A program made the translations under genes and the position numbers. DNA of 64,000 nucleotides from Biscogniauxia marginata. Its lineage: Eukaryota > Ascomycota > Sordariomycetes > Xylariales > Xylariaceae. The notes under the pieces were generated by a model that searched no databases, was not told the origin of the DNA, and saw nothing but the letters and a program-made list of their open reading frames with translations. This document shows positions 20,343 to 31,407 of the stretch, piece by piece. Within the stretch, counting starts at the first letter, position 1. Every line of letters starts with the position of its first letter. The DNA lies in contig MU404124.1 in assembly GCA_022695795.1 (NCBI GenBank), positions 62,001-126,000 on the forward strand. Reading direction: 5' to 3'.

Positions 20343-23300
20343 TCACCTAGGCGGGCCCATCCTCCTCTCCCTAACCCTGACGCCCTCGGCCTCAGCCGGC
20401 AGCCCGATCCGCTCGAGCAAATCGCACACGTCGAACCCGACCTCCTCCTCTCGCCCCCATCCGTACTCGTCCTCCTCCCACCGGTCCACCTCGGCCAGGA
20501 CCCCGAGGAAGCCGCGCACGTCGGCGTCGCGGCACCAGCGCGCGACGCCGACGCAGACGCGCGCCCACAGCGCGACCCACTCGGCGTCGAGCGAGCCGCC
20601 GGCCTCGCGGAACTCGAGCGTGCGGCGGTTGACGCCGCCGAAGCGCTCGCCGAGCGCGTCGGGCGCGTACGCCTCGAAGTTGTAGTTGAGACGGCGCCCG
20701 CCGCCGCCGCCCTCCTCCGCCCCCAGCAGCGCCCCCACCTCCGCCGCCGACTCGCACGCCGTGATCGCCGCGAGCCCCGCGCGCGTCCGCGTCCACGCGT
20801 GCGCCGCGCACCGCCGCGGCTGGCCGTCCGCGCAGCCCGAGGGCGCCGCGTGCGGGGCCCCCGGGTCCTGCCGGTGCGCCGGGTGCGAGCGCCCCGTCGG
20901 CAGCCACGAGACGCGGTCCCAGTCCCCGGCCGTCAGGCCCGTCTCCGCCGATATGGTCGAGATGTAGTACTCGGGCAGCTGGTCGACGTCGTGGGGGCGG
21001 AGCTTCCGAGCGCGGCGTTTGTGGCGGCGGCGTTGGTCCGGGGATTTGGCGGGTGCGGCACCGGCGCTGTTGTTGCTGCGGCTTGAGTTGCGGGTGCGAG
21101 GCGTGTAAAAACTGTTCCCGCTACCGATGGAGCTGTTCTCGGGGCTAGTTTGATACGCGGGCGGGGTGAAATATTGCTCACTATCGGTACTGCTGCTGCT
21201 ATTGCCTGAGGACGAGGGTGGTGGTGGTGGTGTGGAAACGTCACTCATGAAGGGAGATGATGCGCGAGACGATGCGGGAGACTCACTTGGTGATGATCCT
21301 GGAGGTGGTGGATCTGTTTGCTGGTTGGGGTGGCGATTATTGCTATCCCTGACGGCTTCCCAGGCGGCAGGGTTGAAATCACTGTCGCCGGCCGAGGACC
21401 TGGTGAAACTAGTAATCGACGGACTTAGGCTGGGAGAGGATCCTGACTCACCTGATAAAGGTCTCTCACCCTCCTCCATATCCTCGTTGATTATGTCCTC
21501 CGGAAAGTCAGGCATATCATCATCATCATCATAACCCGCCTGCGAACCTACCTCTCCTTGCTGCCCGTCTTGCTCGTGAGCCGCAATTTCCTCCTCATAC
21601 TGGTTAATAAGCTCATCGAGCTGCTCATCATCAAGATTATCCACCTCATCCTGGTCCGGCTCCGGTGAGTCGACGTAGTCTCTGAGCCCATTAATCAATG
21701 TCTCGAGCCCCGCATTCGTCTGTCTAGCGGTATCGAGCTCGTGACGGCTCACAAATTCGACGCCTTCCTGCGACAGCTCCCCAGCCCCGGTCCCCGTCCC
21801 GTCGGGGTCCATCTCGAGTAGTTCGGCCAGCCGCTCGAACCGCCTAACGACTCGTGGCGCGTCAACACGGCCCCTTTTCCTGGGGCGTACATGCGTCAGC
21901 AAGTCCCCGAGTTGGCCGTTATCCAGGATCCAGCGTTCGGCTCCTGGATCCCACGCCCACGATGCGCGATGACTCTCGACATACGGCGCGCAGACGCGGA
22001 AGACTTCGGCTTCTTCATCGGCGGATAGGGATGGGAGCTCCGTGTGGCCGAAGAGAGACTGACATTGTACCATGGCGAGTAGCCTATGTTGTTCGTTGGC
22101 AGGTAGTCTGTTCGGATCGGCGTGTCCGTACATCTCTCTACATAGTGTGAGGTAGAGCTCGGTCTGCATGAAGGATTGGAGACGACGCATAGGTGCACCC
22201 CCAGCGTCGGCGACTTCGCCTACGCTCTCTCCTAACACAGACGTTGAGTTCGGATTCGAGCCTCCTGGGTCAGAGCTCGAACTTGAGCTTGAGCGATGAC
22301 TCGGGCTTGAGCGATGACTCGGGCTTGAGCGATGACTCGGGCTTGAGCGATGGCTTGGGTTTGAGTGATGGCTGGGGGTCGAGTGATGACTGGGATTCGA
22401 GTGATTGCTCGGACTCGAGTGAGGGCTTGGAATAGGGGGAGGGCTTGGACTTGGTTCTATATCCGAACCAGGGTCGTCACTTACATCATCAGCGCCATCC
22501 TCGGCGAGCCTCATCCTCGGCGCCGTCTCCCTCCAGTGCCGCGCGTGGGCCTCCCAGCCCTGCCTCCCGCCATATTCCATCTCCTCCCGAGCCGTGTCCG
22601 ACCACGGCACCACAGGTATCGTATCCAGGTCCCTGTTCCTCTCGCGGCGTATGTCCCTCGCCGACCGGCGCACCAGCATCTTCGCGTCCGCGACCTCCAT
22701 CCCGCGCCGGGCCAGCTTGCTCGCGTGGCGGATGCTAGCGCTGTGGGCTCCCACCCTACGCCAGGGGGCGTGAAGTCTTGACAGCAGCGGGTCGGCGGCC
22801 CACAGGAACGCGCCGAGCCTCTTGACCGTCTGCGCGGTGAAGAACCGGCGCCCGTTGCCGACGTGGACGTGGAAGCCGCAGGTGGAGTTGACGCGCACAC
22901 GGTACAGGGACTTGAGCAGGTTCACCACAAGCTTGACCTCGTCGAACGAGTGATCCATCGCCCAGAGAGCCGGGCTTCGGATCTCGATGCCTGTCCAGTT
23001 GTACTGGTCACCATTGTCTTGCGGCGACGGGACGGGCTGGACCGTCTCGTCGGTACCGATATCCCACCTTCCGCGATTACGGAGGCGTTCGGGTTCGTGG
23101 GCATCAATGCCCAGAGCCCCGTTGGTGAAGACAGTCGTAGGCTCGGCTACGGGAATGCCATTTGCCCGAAGAGTCCCACGAATATGTTCCAAGACTGCAA
23201 CTGTAGCCCTCCATTTTCTATTCTCATCGATGCGTAGGAGAGGGGGTAGAGAGCCTGCGAGCTGTTCGTCAGGATCAACGGCCTCTGAAGGAAGGTGAGC

Positions 23301-23375
23301 GACAAGGAATTCTAGTTCGATGCCAAAGGAGTGTCGTGTGCCAACCGGCACAGTAAAATAGCGTCTGGCTGCCAT
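20343..23375 (-). CDS. Large amidoligase-family protein with a disordered insertion, 1010 aa
   Basis: This single open frame encodes a second member of the putative amidoligase family. The family core is split. The N-terminal part has FGIELEFL (17-24), the strand WTGIEIRSP and CGFHVHVGNGRRFF (166-179). The C-terminal part has RRTLEFRE (about 915-922) and a helix rich in W and R. Between them lie roughly 500-600 low-complexity residues rich in Ser, Pro, Asp and Glu, including 6-residue SSPSHR-type repeats at about 312-363. The 3' third is very GC-rich. Compared with the 535-aa paralogue at 4468-6075, both catalytic halves are present, so it may be active. Unrecognised introns inside the disordered part are possible, but the frame is open throughout. 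Substrate and pathway are unknown; ATP-dependent amide formation is inferred from the fold. Confidence 0.78.
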   Translation of the reverse strand: MAARRYFTVPVGTRHSFGIELEFLVAHLPSEAVDPDEQLAGSLPPLLRIDENRKWRATVAVLEHIRGTLRANGIPVAEPTTVFTNGALGIDAHEPERLRNRGRWDIGTDETVQPVPSPQDNGDQYNWTGIEIRSPALWAMDHSFDEVKLVVNLLKSLYRVRVNSTCGFHVHVGNGRRFFTAQTVKRLGAFLWAADPLLSRLHAPWRRVGAHSASIRHASKLARRGMEVADAKMLVRRSARDIRRERNRDLDTIPVVPWSDTAREEMEYGGRQGWEAHARHWRETAPRMRLAEDGADDVSDDPGSDIEPSPSPPPIPSPHSSPSNHSNPSHHSTPSHHSNPSHRSSPSHRSSPSHRSSPSHRSSSSSSSDPGGSNPNSTSVLGESVGEVADAGGAPMRRLQSFMQTELYLTLCREMYGHADPNRLPANEQHRLLAMVQCQSLFGHTELPSLSADEEAEVFRVCAPYVESHRASWAWDPGAERWILDNGQLGDLLTHVRPRKRGRVDAPRVVRRFERLAELLEMDPDGTGTGAGELSQEGVEFVSRHELDTARQTNAGLETLINGLRDYVDSPEPDQDEVDNLDDEQLDELINQYEEEIAAHEQDGQQGEVGSQAGYDDDDDMPDFPEDIINEDMEEGERPLSGESGSSPSLSPSITSFTRSSAGDSDFNPAAWEAVRDSNNRHPNQQTDPPPPGSSPSESPASSRASSPFMSDVSTPPPPPSSSGNSSSSTDSEQYFTPPAYQTSPENSSIGSGNSFYTPRTRNSSRSNNSAGAAPAKSPDQRRRHKRRARKLRPHDVDQLPEYYISTISAETGLTAGDWDRVSWLPTGRSHPAHRQDPGAPHAAPSGCADGQPRRCAAHAWTRTRAGLAAITACESAAEVGALLGAEEGGGGGRRLNYNFEAYAPDALGERFGGVNRRTLEFREAGGSLDAEWVALWARVCVGVARWCRDADVRGFLGVLAEVDRWEEDEYGWGREEEVGFDVCDLLERIGLPAEAEGVRVRERRMGPPR
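22286..22440 (-). repeat. Coding 18-nt minisatellite
   Basis: About eight imperfect tandem units of GAGCGATGACTCGGGCTT (plus-strand reading) lie inside the large amidoligase gene. The first three are nearly identical and later ones drift. Each unit is 18 nt and encodes six residues of the type SPSHRS, so copy-number change would keep the frame. Confidence 0.85.
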
Positions 23376-24171
23376 GTCGGATTAAACCGCGATCGGATAT
23401 GAAAATATGCTACCGTCTTAGCAAGGGAAGATAGTCCTGCTTCTTCCCTATCTCGTAGAGCCTTCAATATTCACTTGAACCTTGACCTACCTTATTGAAG
23501 CAACTCGATATTCTTTGGTGCTATTTGCGAGACCTTGGTCGTCCGACCCGAAAACCAAGGGGTCTGTTCAATTCTATAAGAACCAGCAGCAACGACCTGA
23601 AAGGAACGACGCAAACAATACCTTTGTGCATTTTCAATCCCCATCGAAAGCGATATTTGCCAAATATAGCCGGATGTCTTTGTTGAACCAGAAAACATCA
23701 TAATGTGCGTAGTATCGTGGCAAGAGAGATAAAACAAGATAGCTCAGCCTGCTTTGATACAATTCTATTATTATCTGTTTCTTTTCTCTCGCCCTACAAG
23801 ACGCCATTGCGCATTTCTTTTCTCCATCGGCCTATTTGCCAGCTAGCCATGGCTCTTAGCAATATGGATATCTGCTCATAGCTCGGTATTACACACCAAT
23901 CGACTATCCCTCCAATCTTAGCTCATCTCTCCATATATCAGCTCATCAATACTCGTATCGTCTCCTCGTGAATTAGGGTTGTCACGTGCAACATGACATC
24001 GTCCAAATCAATGGATCGGGGGTATGCTGTTAGTAGTCAAAGTGTACAAGGAAGGAAATGCGGTCCACCATAGCCAATTTTGGCAGCATGCCCAGGCACG
24101 GATTCTTACAATCCACACCGGCGAACCTTCTGGGCAGTCAACGTCTGGTCTCGCGATCATTACGACCAAGT
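23376..24171. other. Intergenic stretch
   Basis: Promoter region of the large amidoligase gene, then the 3' flank of the DUF7707 gene. No gene is seen. Confidence 0.45.
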
Positions 24172-24972
24172 CTAGAGCGCATAGGCAAGCAAGCCCACGG
24201 CAATAGCAGCCGCGCCATTACCGAAATATTGAACGTTGGCAGTGGGTAGGGCGGGAGCAGCATTCGGGGTACTCGACGAATCCGCCGTGTCTGTGCCTGA
24301 TGGAGAAGCGGTTGCCGTAGAACTTGCGCTGGAGGTGCTTGATCCAGACGAGCTACCTTCACCCGCGTGATCGGCGATGTCTTCCGTGCCGCAATTGTCG
24401 CCAATACTGGTCGTGCAGTTCCTCTGACCAGCTGCATTGTTCTCGTTCGCCGTGATGCACTCATCTTGGAGTTCGGTGCACACGTACTACAGGCTCAAGT
24501 CAGTCCACTTCGTACGTCAATCCGGAAAATGCTTGGAAGAAAAGCACGAGTAAAACTCACCCAAGGCATCGTGTTCCTGTAAGGGTTCATGTCGGGTGAG
24601 TTGCCACCCTGGCATACGCATTGGAAGTTGAGATCATCCTAGGGGCTTGTTAGCGACGCCCGAAGCTTCGGAGGCACCGGGAAGCACCCTCTCGGCGACT
24701 AGACTCACAGTTGAGCAGGCGTTCTGGATGGCGGACCCGCAAAGAGTGCCACAGCTGTCTGTCTGACCCTGGCACCAGCTAACTTTTGACGGGAGTTAGT
24801 ACTTAATCCCCATTTCTTCGAAGAGCTAGGTTAGGCGAGTGGCGAACTTACCTCGCTTCGATAGATCAATACTTGATGGGTCAGGAATCTTGAAAGTCGA
24901 GTTAGACTCGGACTGGGCCGACACAAGGCCGAGCGCAGAGAGCGCAACAAAGACGACGCTGCGGGCGAACAT
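24172..24972 (-). CDS. Cys-rich GPI-type secreted protein (DUF7707 type), 195 aa
   Basis: Four exons were read by splice sites: 24972-24852, 24782-24709, 24638-24561 and 24486-24172. The introns are 69, 70 and 74 nt; the first has a perfect TACTAAC branch site. The total is 588 nt and the phase is consistent. The product has a signal peptide (residues 1-19, ending VSA), then a Cys-rich domain with SWCQGQTDSCGTLCG, FQCVCQGG, VCTELQDECI and RNCTTSIGDNCG. A Ser/Thr-rich stalk and a hydrophobic C-terminus (GAAAIAVGLLAYAL) fit a GPI anchor. This matches the fungal DUF7707 pattern as I remember it. It is likely a cell-wall surface protein of unknown function. Confidence 0.85.
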
Positions 24973-27556
24973 GATCGCGATTTGACTCGTAGACTGTGCT
25001 TGGCGGTGGCGGTGGTGGTGATTGTGGATGGTGATTATTCGATGGAGGCTAAGCACGCGACTAACAGTGTGCAGTCCAAAATTGGTGATGGGGGTCGTAA
25101 GATGCTTTGCGAATTACCAACTACAAGATGTTGAATGAACAAGCTGCATGTGGTGATGGAACTTGTAGAGATAAATAATTTCTATGGTGTCGTAGTAAGT
25201 GGAGTGAGAAACATGGGCTGGGGTTGCCCAAACAACAGAGACACGCCAGAAGGATTGATTGGAGTAGGAGGAGGAGAAGAGGAGAAGGTAGGTATGTCGG
25301 CAATAAGTAGACTAAGGTTGGGTGGCAGGCAGGTTTTTGTTTGATGGACTCTTCCGGCAAACGGATGGGGAAATGTCAGAAGGCCAGGCAAGATCAGTCG
25401 ATTGCCCATATGGATATTCACTTTTTGACGCCAAAGCTCATGATAATAGATAGATACCTTATGTACCTTCTATAGGTAGCTGTACCTTAGATAGCTACCC
25501 AAGGTACATGGTGTACCCATTACATGGGTGGCTGACAAGGGGGGTTCCCCGAAAGCGTTGCTGCAGCTGCAACTCTAGCGTATGCAGTACATGCTGGTTG
25601 ATTTGATTACCTTCTAACGCTGTTGTCCTCGGTAGTATTGCGCGCTAGTTTTAGGCTAGCGCTGTATTTGTGCCAAGCTTTGCCAAGATTCTCAAACGTG
25701 CAAGGGGGGAGGGGACAAAAAGGTTGGAGGCCAAATGCGCCAATGAGTCGGCCTGTGTGCATCCTCCTCTTTCCTAACTAGGCTAGACCCTCTTTTTACC
25801 CGTAGATTGCAGCTCGCGGTTGTCGGACACCGGTTTGTATCTTGCGTACCTTGGCTTGTGTAGGTACTACCTACTAATCATTCAAATCAACGTGGCCGGC
25901 GGGCGTGGAAATTTCTTACTCCGCGGTCACTAGAAAGATCTATTTTCATTACCTACCTAAGTACTAGGTACTAGGTACCGAAGTCTTGCGGGCATTGTCG
26001 GCGGCGAAATAAAAGATGTCCAATTGATTATCCATTCGAAATACATCATCATTAGTCATCTTACATACCGATTTACACATGATCTACTTCGCACGTACCT
26101 ACACCAATACCTAAAAGTAGGTATCCACCACAGAAATTATACCTCCCTACCATCTATCTATTTCTTCCCCCTTCTCTTCCTCACTTACATATCAGGCGCG
26201 TGGGTATTTTATTGCGCACAGTATATCGGTATTCCCTTACGAATCGAACAATTGAAGCAATGTGTATAGACAGCCCCAATTGTTATTAGCGGCGACAACA
26301 TTTTATTTTAGTTGCGTATGTAATGCGGCCATTATACACATCACATCGGGACCTTCGTATCGCTGCATGCAAGCTGCGGCGGGCACACCAGCTTCTACTG
26401 CATGTTTTGTACAGTGAGTTACGTAGTTGCACACGCACACCGGTGACCAATCCTGGGTCCTGTTCGGTTTAGCTCAGTCTATTTGACTCTTCCCCCAAAA
26501 TCGCCGCAGAAATCCCACCCAATCTCGGCCGTTCTATAGACATTCCCGTCTTATCATCTCACCGCAGCTCTATCTTGACATCAAGCTATTCCCTTCTCAT
26601 CACAGCCCGACTATGCAAAATCTTGGGACATGACTGTCATGTAGTGTAATTGACATCTGTGCTTTTTCTTTTTTCTTCTTTCTCTCCTTTTCCTTATCTT
26701 CTGAAGATATTCAATGCCTAGCGAACGAACTGTGATGAGAGGGGATTCCAGGAAAAGTCCGTGTATGATGTAGATGATACCTTATCATAAATTCACCATC
26801 TTATTGGAACAGACATGAAACACGTCGGCGGTCCTTTTCTCCTTGTTTTACCATGTGCCTGCATTCGGCGGCAAGATCGAGCTGATTTGTCCGAAATATG
26901 TTTGTCTAGTGGATCAATTGTCTTAATTGTCTTTCGCAAGTAAACCGTAGATTGATCGGAAAGCCTGCACATCAGTCGCAGAATGATTACTACTAAACTC
27001 CAAAAATGCCCAACCTCCTGGAATAATGAACCAGATAAATTGGGGACCGAATCCAATGGGTAGGGGTTTATATTTATCCAATTTCTCTCTTTTTCTCTCA
27101 CCTCGTCAACCATGTCTAGCACATTTTCACGCTAGGAATCCCGAATACCACCTCGCTTTCGCTACTTCGAATCTAGTGTGGTGTGGGGCACCTTTGGAGA
27201 TCTGTAGCTACATAACCTACAGGAACTCGGGGTACCTTGGTACCTGCATCTGTACCTAACCTAAGTATGTAAGGTAGGTACATATACATAACTACTACTG
27301 ATATCGAGCTCGCCCCACGACCACTCGAACTCTACAACAACACCCAAAGTACACAACCACCCATCAAAGACGTACTACCTATGCCTTTCACTGTCCTAGT
27401 TTCAGACATCTATTATCTTCCTGTTAACTAAAGAACAATATCAATGTCAATAGAAGACCCTATAAAAGACTATTCAACAATTCTTAGTCGAGAAATGCGC
27501 CCTTCGTTATTAGTGTCTAGAAACGAACGGAGCATAGAAGAACAACAAAACAGCCG
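24973..27556. other. Long intergenic stretch
   Basis: No gene is supported. The part to about 25370 is the CT-rich 5' region of the DUF7707 gene. TACCTA/TAGGTA words cluster at 25440-25510, 25950-25980 and 27230-27290. CT-rich tracts near 26660-26700 and before 27100 look promoter-like but lead to no convincing frame. The last 250 bases form the upstream region of the kinesin gene. Confidence 0.45.
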
Positions 27557-27815
27557 ATGGCCTTGTTCCGATTCTCTGTGAGAAAACAAAGGCCTTACGC
27601 TATAAATGCCAATATGGCTACCAGTGAGTATTTAAGTACTCCGAGAACTGCCGTAGAAAGTGCTTTGAAAGGCGTTGACAGAACGCAAAGTTTGCAAAAC
27701 GCAACGAAAACTAGAAGCACAGAAAAAAAAAAGGAAACCATCCAAGAAAGAAAAGTTGCCTTAGTTGCTAAAGCTGGTACTTGAGCATTCAAACTGGGCA
27801 ATACCTAAACTAGTC

Positions 27816-29819
27816 ATGAGTGAGACTATCACAGACAGCAGACTCGATGCTATCGAGCTCCGGCTGCAATATTTCGGAAACCTCCTCGAGGGGCACGTTG
27901 AGAGGCTAGAGAAGCCAGAAGATGCAGCCCTTGGTGCATTCTCAGAGCTTATAAAAGCACATATGAACTCTCTATCCGACAATATCGCCTGGTTAGCCCA
28001 GTCGATCGAGAATAATGTCCAGCCTGAACAGCAAGATGCTATCAGCCAGATCATAGATGACATGATCGACAATGTCAAGCAAGGTTTTGAGGAGCTTAGC
28101 TCCAGGCTACACGAGATGAATGAGACATCAGGATGTGGTCCACTTCTATCAAATACTGAGAAAATCGAGCAGCTGAACAGACAGCTAGACACACAGACAA
28201 AATCGTTAGGAAAATTGACGAGTGAGGTTGGTATTCACGTCAAAAGACTGCGATCGATAAACCTCAGCGCAGGAACCGAGGTTGAAGCACAGACTCAACT
28301 TAAGAATGGCACGAGCATCTCAGCCAAGAAAGACACGAACAGTCTAGCTGAAACAGACACAGGCAGCTTAGGGTCTTCTAGTGACCTTATCGCCGCGAAT
28401 GAACGCATAGCAGACCTTGAGGCGAGACTTTCTACGGCAGAAGAGGAAAGAAGCCAGGCGCTAGAGGAGAGAGCCAGCCTTTCAGCGGACATAGAGTCGT
28501 GGAAGTCTGAGTTTGAAGAGTCTCAGAGAGCACGCGAGAGTATTGAGGAGCTGCTTACAAAACAGATCGTAGCCGGCCAAGAAAGGATTCGCGCCCTTTT
28601 CGATCAGGTTCAAGACTTGAAGGGAAATATTCGCGTAATGTGTCGGATTCGCCCTGCCGATCCTTCCATCCCCGCAGATGAGCTCGCAGACTTTGGCCCA
28701 CAAGAACCAGGAGGGAGGGGTGACCTATGGGGAAAGATGAACTTGCCCGTGGAGAAGAAAAGTGTCACAGGAACAACGGTATTCGAAACGAAGACCTTCG
28801 ATTTTGAACGGATCTTCTCTACCGAAGACACTAACGGAGATGTCTTTGCCGAAGTCAAGGACTTGGTAGAGTCGGCAATGGTTGGCAGACCGGTCTGCAT
28901 CTTCACGTACGGCCAGACCGGCTCCGGAAAAACGTACACGCTTTCCAATAGAGCCTCCCCTGGCCTAGACAGCTCTGACAACGGTGTCATCCCCCAAACT
29001 CTCGCCATGATGTTTGAAGTTGCCGCCCAAGAATCAGATATCACCAAGTTCACGATTGAGGTCTCCGTCATTGAAATATACCGAGATACCGTCTATGATC
29101 TCCTCGTAGAGCCAGTCAAAGGTGAGAAAGTAGGTATCCGAGTAGATCAGGCTATCTTTGTCCCCCTCGAGTCAGCAGATGCAGCCGATGAGATCCTCGA
29201 TAACGCCACCCAGATCCGGGCTACCTCGGCTACCAAAATGAATGCTGATTCGTCTCGCTCGCACTTGATACTCACATTTAGGATCCGCCGTGAGACCCTC
29301 GCTGGCAGTCAAATGGGTCGAGTGACAACAGGAAGATTGAATCTCATTGACCTGGCTGGCTCCGAGAGAACTGCCGGGCAAAGTCTCCAGGGCCAACAGT
29401 TCCAAGAGGGCGTTTCGATCAACGCTTCCCTGACCAGTCTCAACCGCGCGATTTCCGCTCTTGGCCAAGGTACTCCAATCGCGTACGACACGAGTCTTTT
29501 ACGTGTCCTACGGCCCGCATTGAGCCAAGGCTGTCAGACAGTGATGTTCATCATGGTATCGCCGCTGAAACGAGACATCAAGATTTCCATTCAGACCCTC
29601 GAGAAGGGAGCTGAAGCGACGAAAGCGAGACTCGTGTCCGAGAACCGCCGTCTAAGGTCTTCTACTACAGGTACTACTACACCAACCCGCAATTCTTCGG
29701 GGTTATCCACTCCTTCAACTACTCCGACGCCGCCTGGTAAGGGGCGTGGCAATTCTATCCCGACTCTGACACGTGGAGCTTCTCGAGGAAGTGTACTGCG
29801 AGGCCGAGGTGGTAAGTAG
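27816..29819 (+). CDS. Kinesin-14-like motor protein, divergent
   Basis: Counting from the ATG at 27816, this is 667 aa. Residues 1-260 are mostly coiled coil (heptads such as IADLEARLSTAEEERSQALEE). The kinesin-14 neck/motor junction GNIRVMCRIRP starts near 269. The motor follows with P-loop GQTGSGKT (366-373), switch I NADSSRSH (about 476-483) and switch II DLAGSE (512-517). It should bind ATP and microtubules and move toward minus ends, as Kar3/KlpA-type motors do. The end of the motor is unusual. The usual N-S-K-L-T motif is replaced by DTSLLRVL, and the final helix is followed by about 50 Ser/Thr/Pro-rich residues. A 76-codon ATG-initiated frame at 27557-27784 could be a 5' exon joined by a very short (37 nt) GTACTT...CTAG intron; this is unproven. 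Confidence 0.88.
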   Translation: MSETITDSRLDAIELRLQYFGNLLEGHVERLEKPEDAALGAFSELIKAHMNSLSDNIAWLAQSIENNVQPEQQDAISQIIDDMIDNVKQGFEELSSRLHEMNETSGCGPLLSNTEKIEQLNRQLDTQTKSLGKLTSEVGIHVKRLRSINLSAGTEVEAQTQLKNGTSISAKKDTNSLAETDTGSLGSSSDLIAANERIADLEARLSTAEEERSQALEERASLSADIESWKSEFEESQRARESIEELLTKQIVAGQERIRALFDQVQDLKGNIRVMCRIRPADPSIPADELADFGPQEPGGRGDLWGKMNLPVEKKSVTGTTVFETKTFDFERIFSTEDTNGDVFAEVKDLVESAMVGRPVCIFTYGQTGSGKTYTLSNRASPGLDSSDNGVIPQTLAMMFEVAAQESDITKFTIEVSVIEIYRDTVYDLLVEPVKGEKVGIRVDQAIFVPLESADAADEILDNATQIRATSATKMNADSSRSHLILTFRIRRETLAGSQMGRVTTGRLNLIDLAGSERTAGQSLQGQQFQEGVSINASLTSLNRAISALGQGTPIAYDTSLLRVLRPALSQGCQTVMFIMVSPLKRDIKISIQTLEKGAEATKARLVSENRRLRSSTTGTTTPTRNSSGLSTPSTTPTPPGKGRGNSIPTLTRGASRGSVLRGRGGK

Positions 29820-30389
29820 TTACATCGTAATTAACGGTGAGTAAGATGAAGTGAGTAGAAGTGCAATTGTCTATTCATTCCCTAGCTATATAGATAGGGG
29901 CAAGACAATGGAATGCGGAAGTTCTTATTTCATATACTTTCTTTTATAGATGCGACTACGTAATAATTGAATTTCCCAAGTTATTTGAACTCTGATTATT
30001 GTTATACCCAGCCCTGTGAATGATAATGCGCCCCTAAAACTAATAGGAGACGCATTCACTTAAAACAATAGGATACCGGTTCGCACTCTAAAATATATAC
30101 ACATACACAATAGAACAATAATCCGCATGACAATAATATTCAATGTGGCCCCTTCAAGATCGTAAAATATATATATAGACAAGAGTTTCCCACCTATCTC
30201 GAACCGCTCGGCTTCTCTCATTTCCCATCAATATATCTAAAGAAATATAGACAAGCACCAAGCACCAAGCAACTCTTTGACTTTTTCATTCACCACCCCC
30301 TCCAGCTCAAGTTTTTACTAGAGCAAGCCAAACTTCGCCTACGCAGAGAAGCAACCCGAAAAGAAAAGGGCCAAAGCAAGAAGAAAAAA
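29820..30389. other. Intergenic stretch
   Basis: 3' flank of the kinesin gene and upstream region of the small gene at 30390. The last 100 bases are CT- then A-rich, as in fungal leaders. No gene is seen. Confidence 0.45.
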
Positions 30390-30644
30390 ATGGAATCTCG
30401 GTCCTCTAGCAGCGGGGGTTCCTACGGGACAGAAGCCTCCACCAAGCAGCCGGTCCTCTACGCGCCGGAACGGTACCCATCTCTGGTCGTGTGCGGGACT
30501 AACACATCAGTCTCCAAACACACCAACCATTCAAATAGCAGCGGCGGCAGCGGAAACTCCCTAACACATGAAGACTTCTACCCTCCAGTCAGAAAGCGCG
30601 AGGTAGACAATATGTCTAGTACCCAGAGCGAACCCGGTACATAG
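30390..30644 (+). CDS. Small Ser-rich hypothetical protein, 84 aa
   Basis: The ATG lies in an A-rich leader (seven A before ATG) after a long pyrimidine-rich tract, a good fungal start setting. The product is Ser/Gly/Asn-rich and polar, with VLYAPERYPSLVVCG as the only hydrophobic core and EDFYPPVRKREVDNMSS near the end. No signal peptide or domain is recognised. It could be a complete small protein or the first exon of a spliced gene, since a GTACAT site overlaps the end. Evidence rests on context only. Confidence 0.4.
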   Translation: MESRSSSSGGSYGTEASTKQPVLYAPERYPSLVVCGTNTSVSKHTNHSNSSGGSGNSLTHEDFYPPVRKREVDNMSSTQSEPGT

Positions 30645-31407
30645 ACGCATTCTGTCGCAGCCCGGAATATGGTTGCCTCACTCCGCAATGGCCATATCTA
30701 GGTCATCTCAACCAGCAGCCACATACAGACCTCCTTCACCCACTTCAGCTGATATTTGGTCTGCAATACATTCGCCTCCGGGTTCGCCCATTAACTCCCT
30801 GGTCTCGACCTTAATCCTAATCAGGAAGCACGAGGTACGATGACACGATCAGCTAAGAAGGAACGGGGACCATGTATTCGAAACTGGAGCTGTATGTTCA
30901 TGCACAGGAGGCAATAATGAGGGACTTTGTATATCGATTTGGGGTGAGGGGGCTGAGTTATTATTGGTGTCGATCTTCTACTTGGGCTTAGATAGCAGCA
31001 AGAAAAGAAGCATCATACTTACATGGTCCATTGATTTATCATTCGTATTGACTGATTCCAATATTGCTTATTCAGTACCGGTATTAGCCTACTTAGTTAA
31101 CCAAAAGGCTTCAGGTTCATATATCCTCGCTAACTATTGGGCAACTTCGTAAATTGGCGGTAGGCCGGGATCTAGATCGTGAAAATGTCTCCAAACCCCT
31201 TTCGACTTATATAAAAGGAACAACCCATCCTGTCTCACCCCTTACTCCCCGTAGTGACCCTCATTCTCTTCTACACCTCATAGGCTTTCTTGGTGTCACA
31301 GCGTAGCTATAGGTCCCCCCCCCCCCTTAGGTAAGTACTAGAGGTAATTATACTTACCGCAGTATTTATAACACCCATGTGCGTATAAGTATCAAGACAG
31401 ACAGACC
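30645..31407. other. Intergenic stretch with a 12-base poly(C) tract
   Basis: No gene is seen. A run of twelve C occurs at 31315-31326, close to the 3' end of the P450 gene. Confidence 0.45.

Noticed and set aside
22286..22440. CRISPR-like spaced repeats
   Set aside because: The units are contiguous 18-mers with no spacers, lie inside a coding frame, and the genome is eukaryotic.
20392..22900. Several long frames within the large amidoligase gene on both strands
   Set aside because: They are Arg/Ala/Pro-rich shadow translations caused by high GC content. The 1010-aa frame carries the family motifs at both ends.
27557..27784. Separate small gene upstream of the kinesin
   Set aside because: It may be a 5' exon of the kinesin gene, but the only in-frame intron is 37 nt, shorter than usual. 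I kept it as a note rather than a gene.
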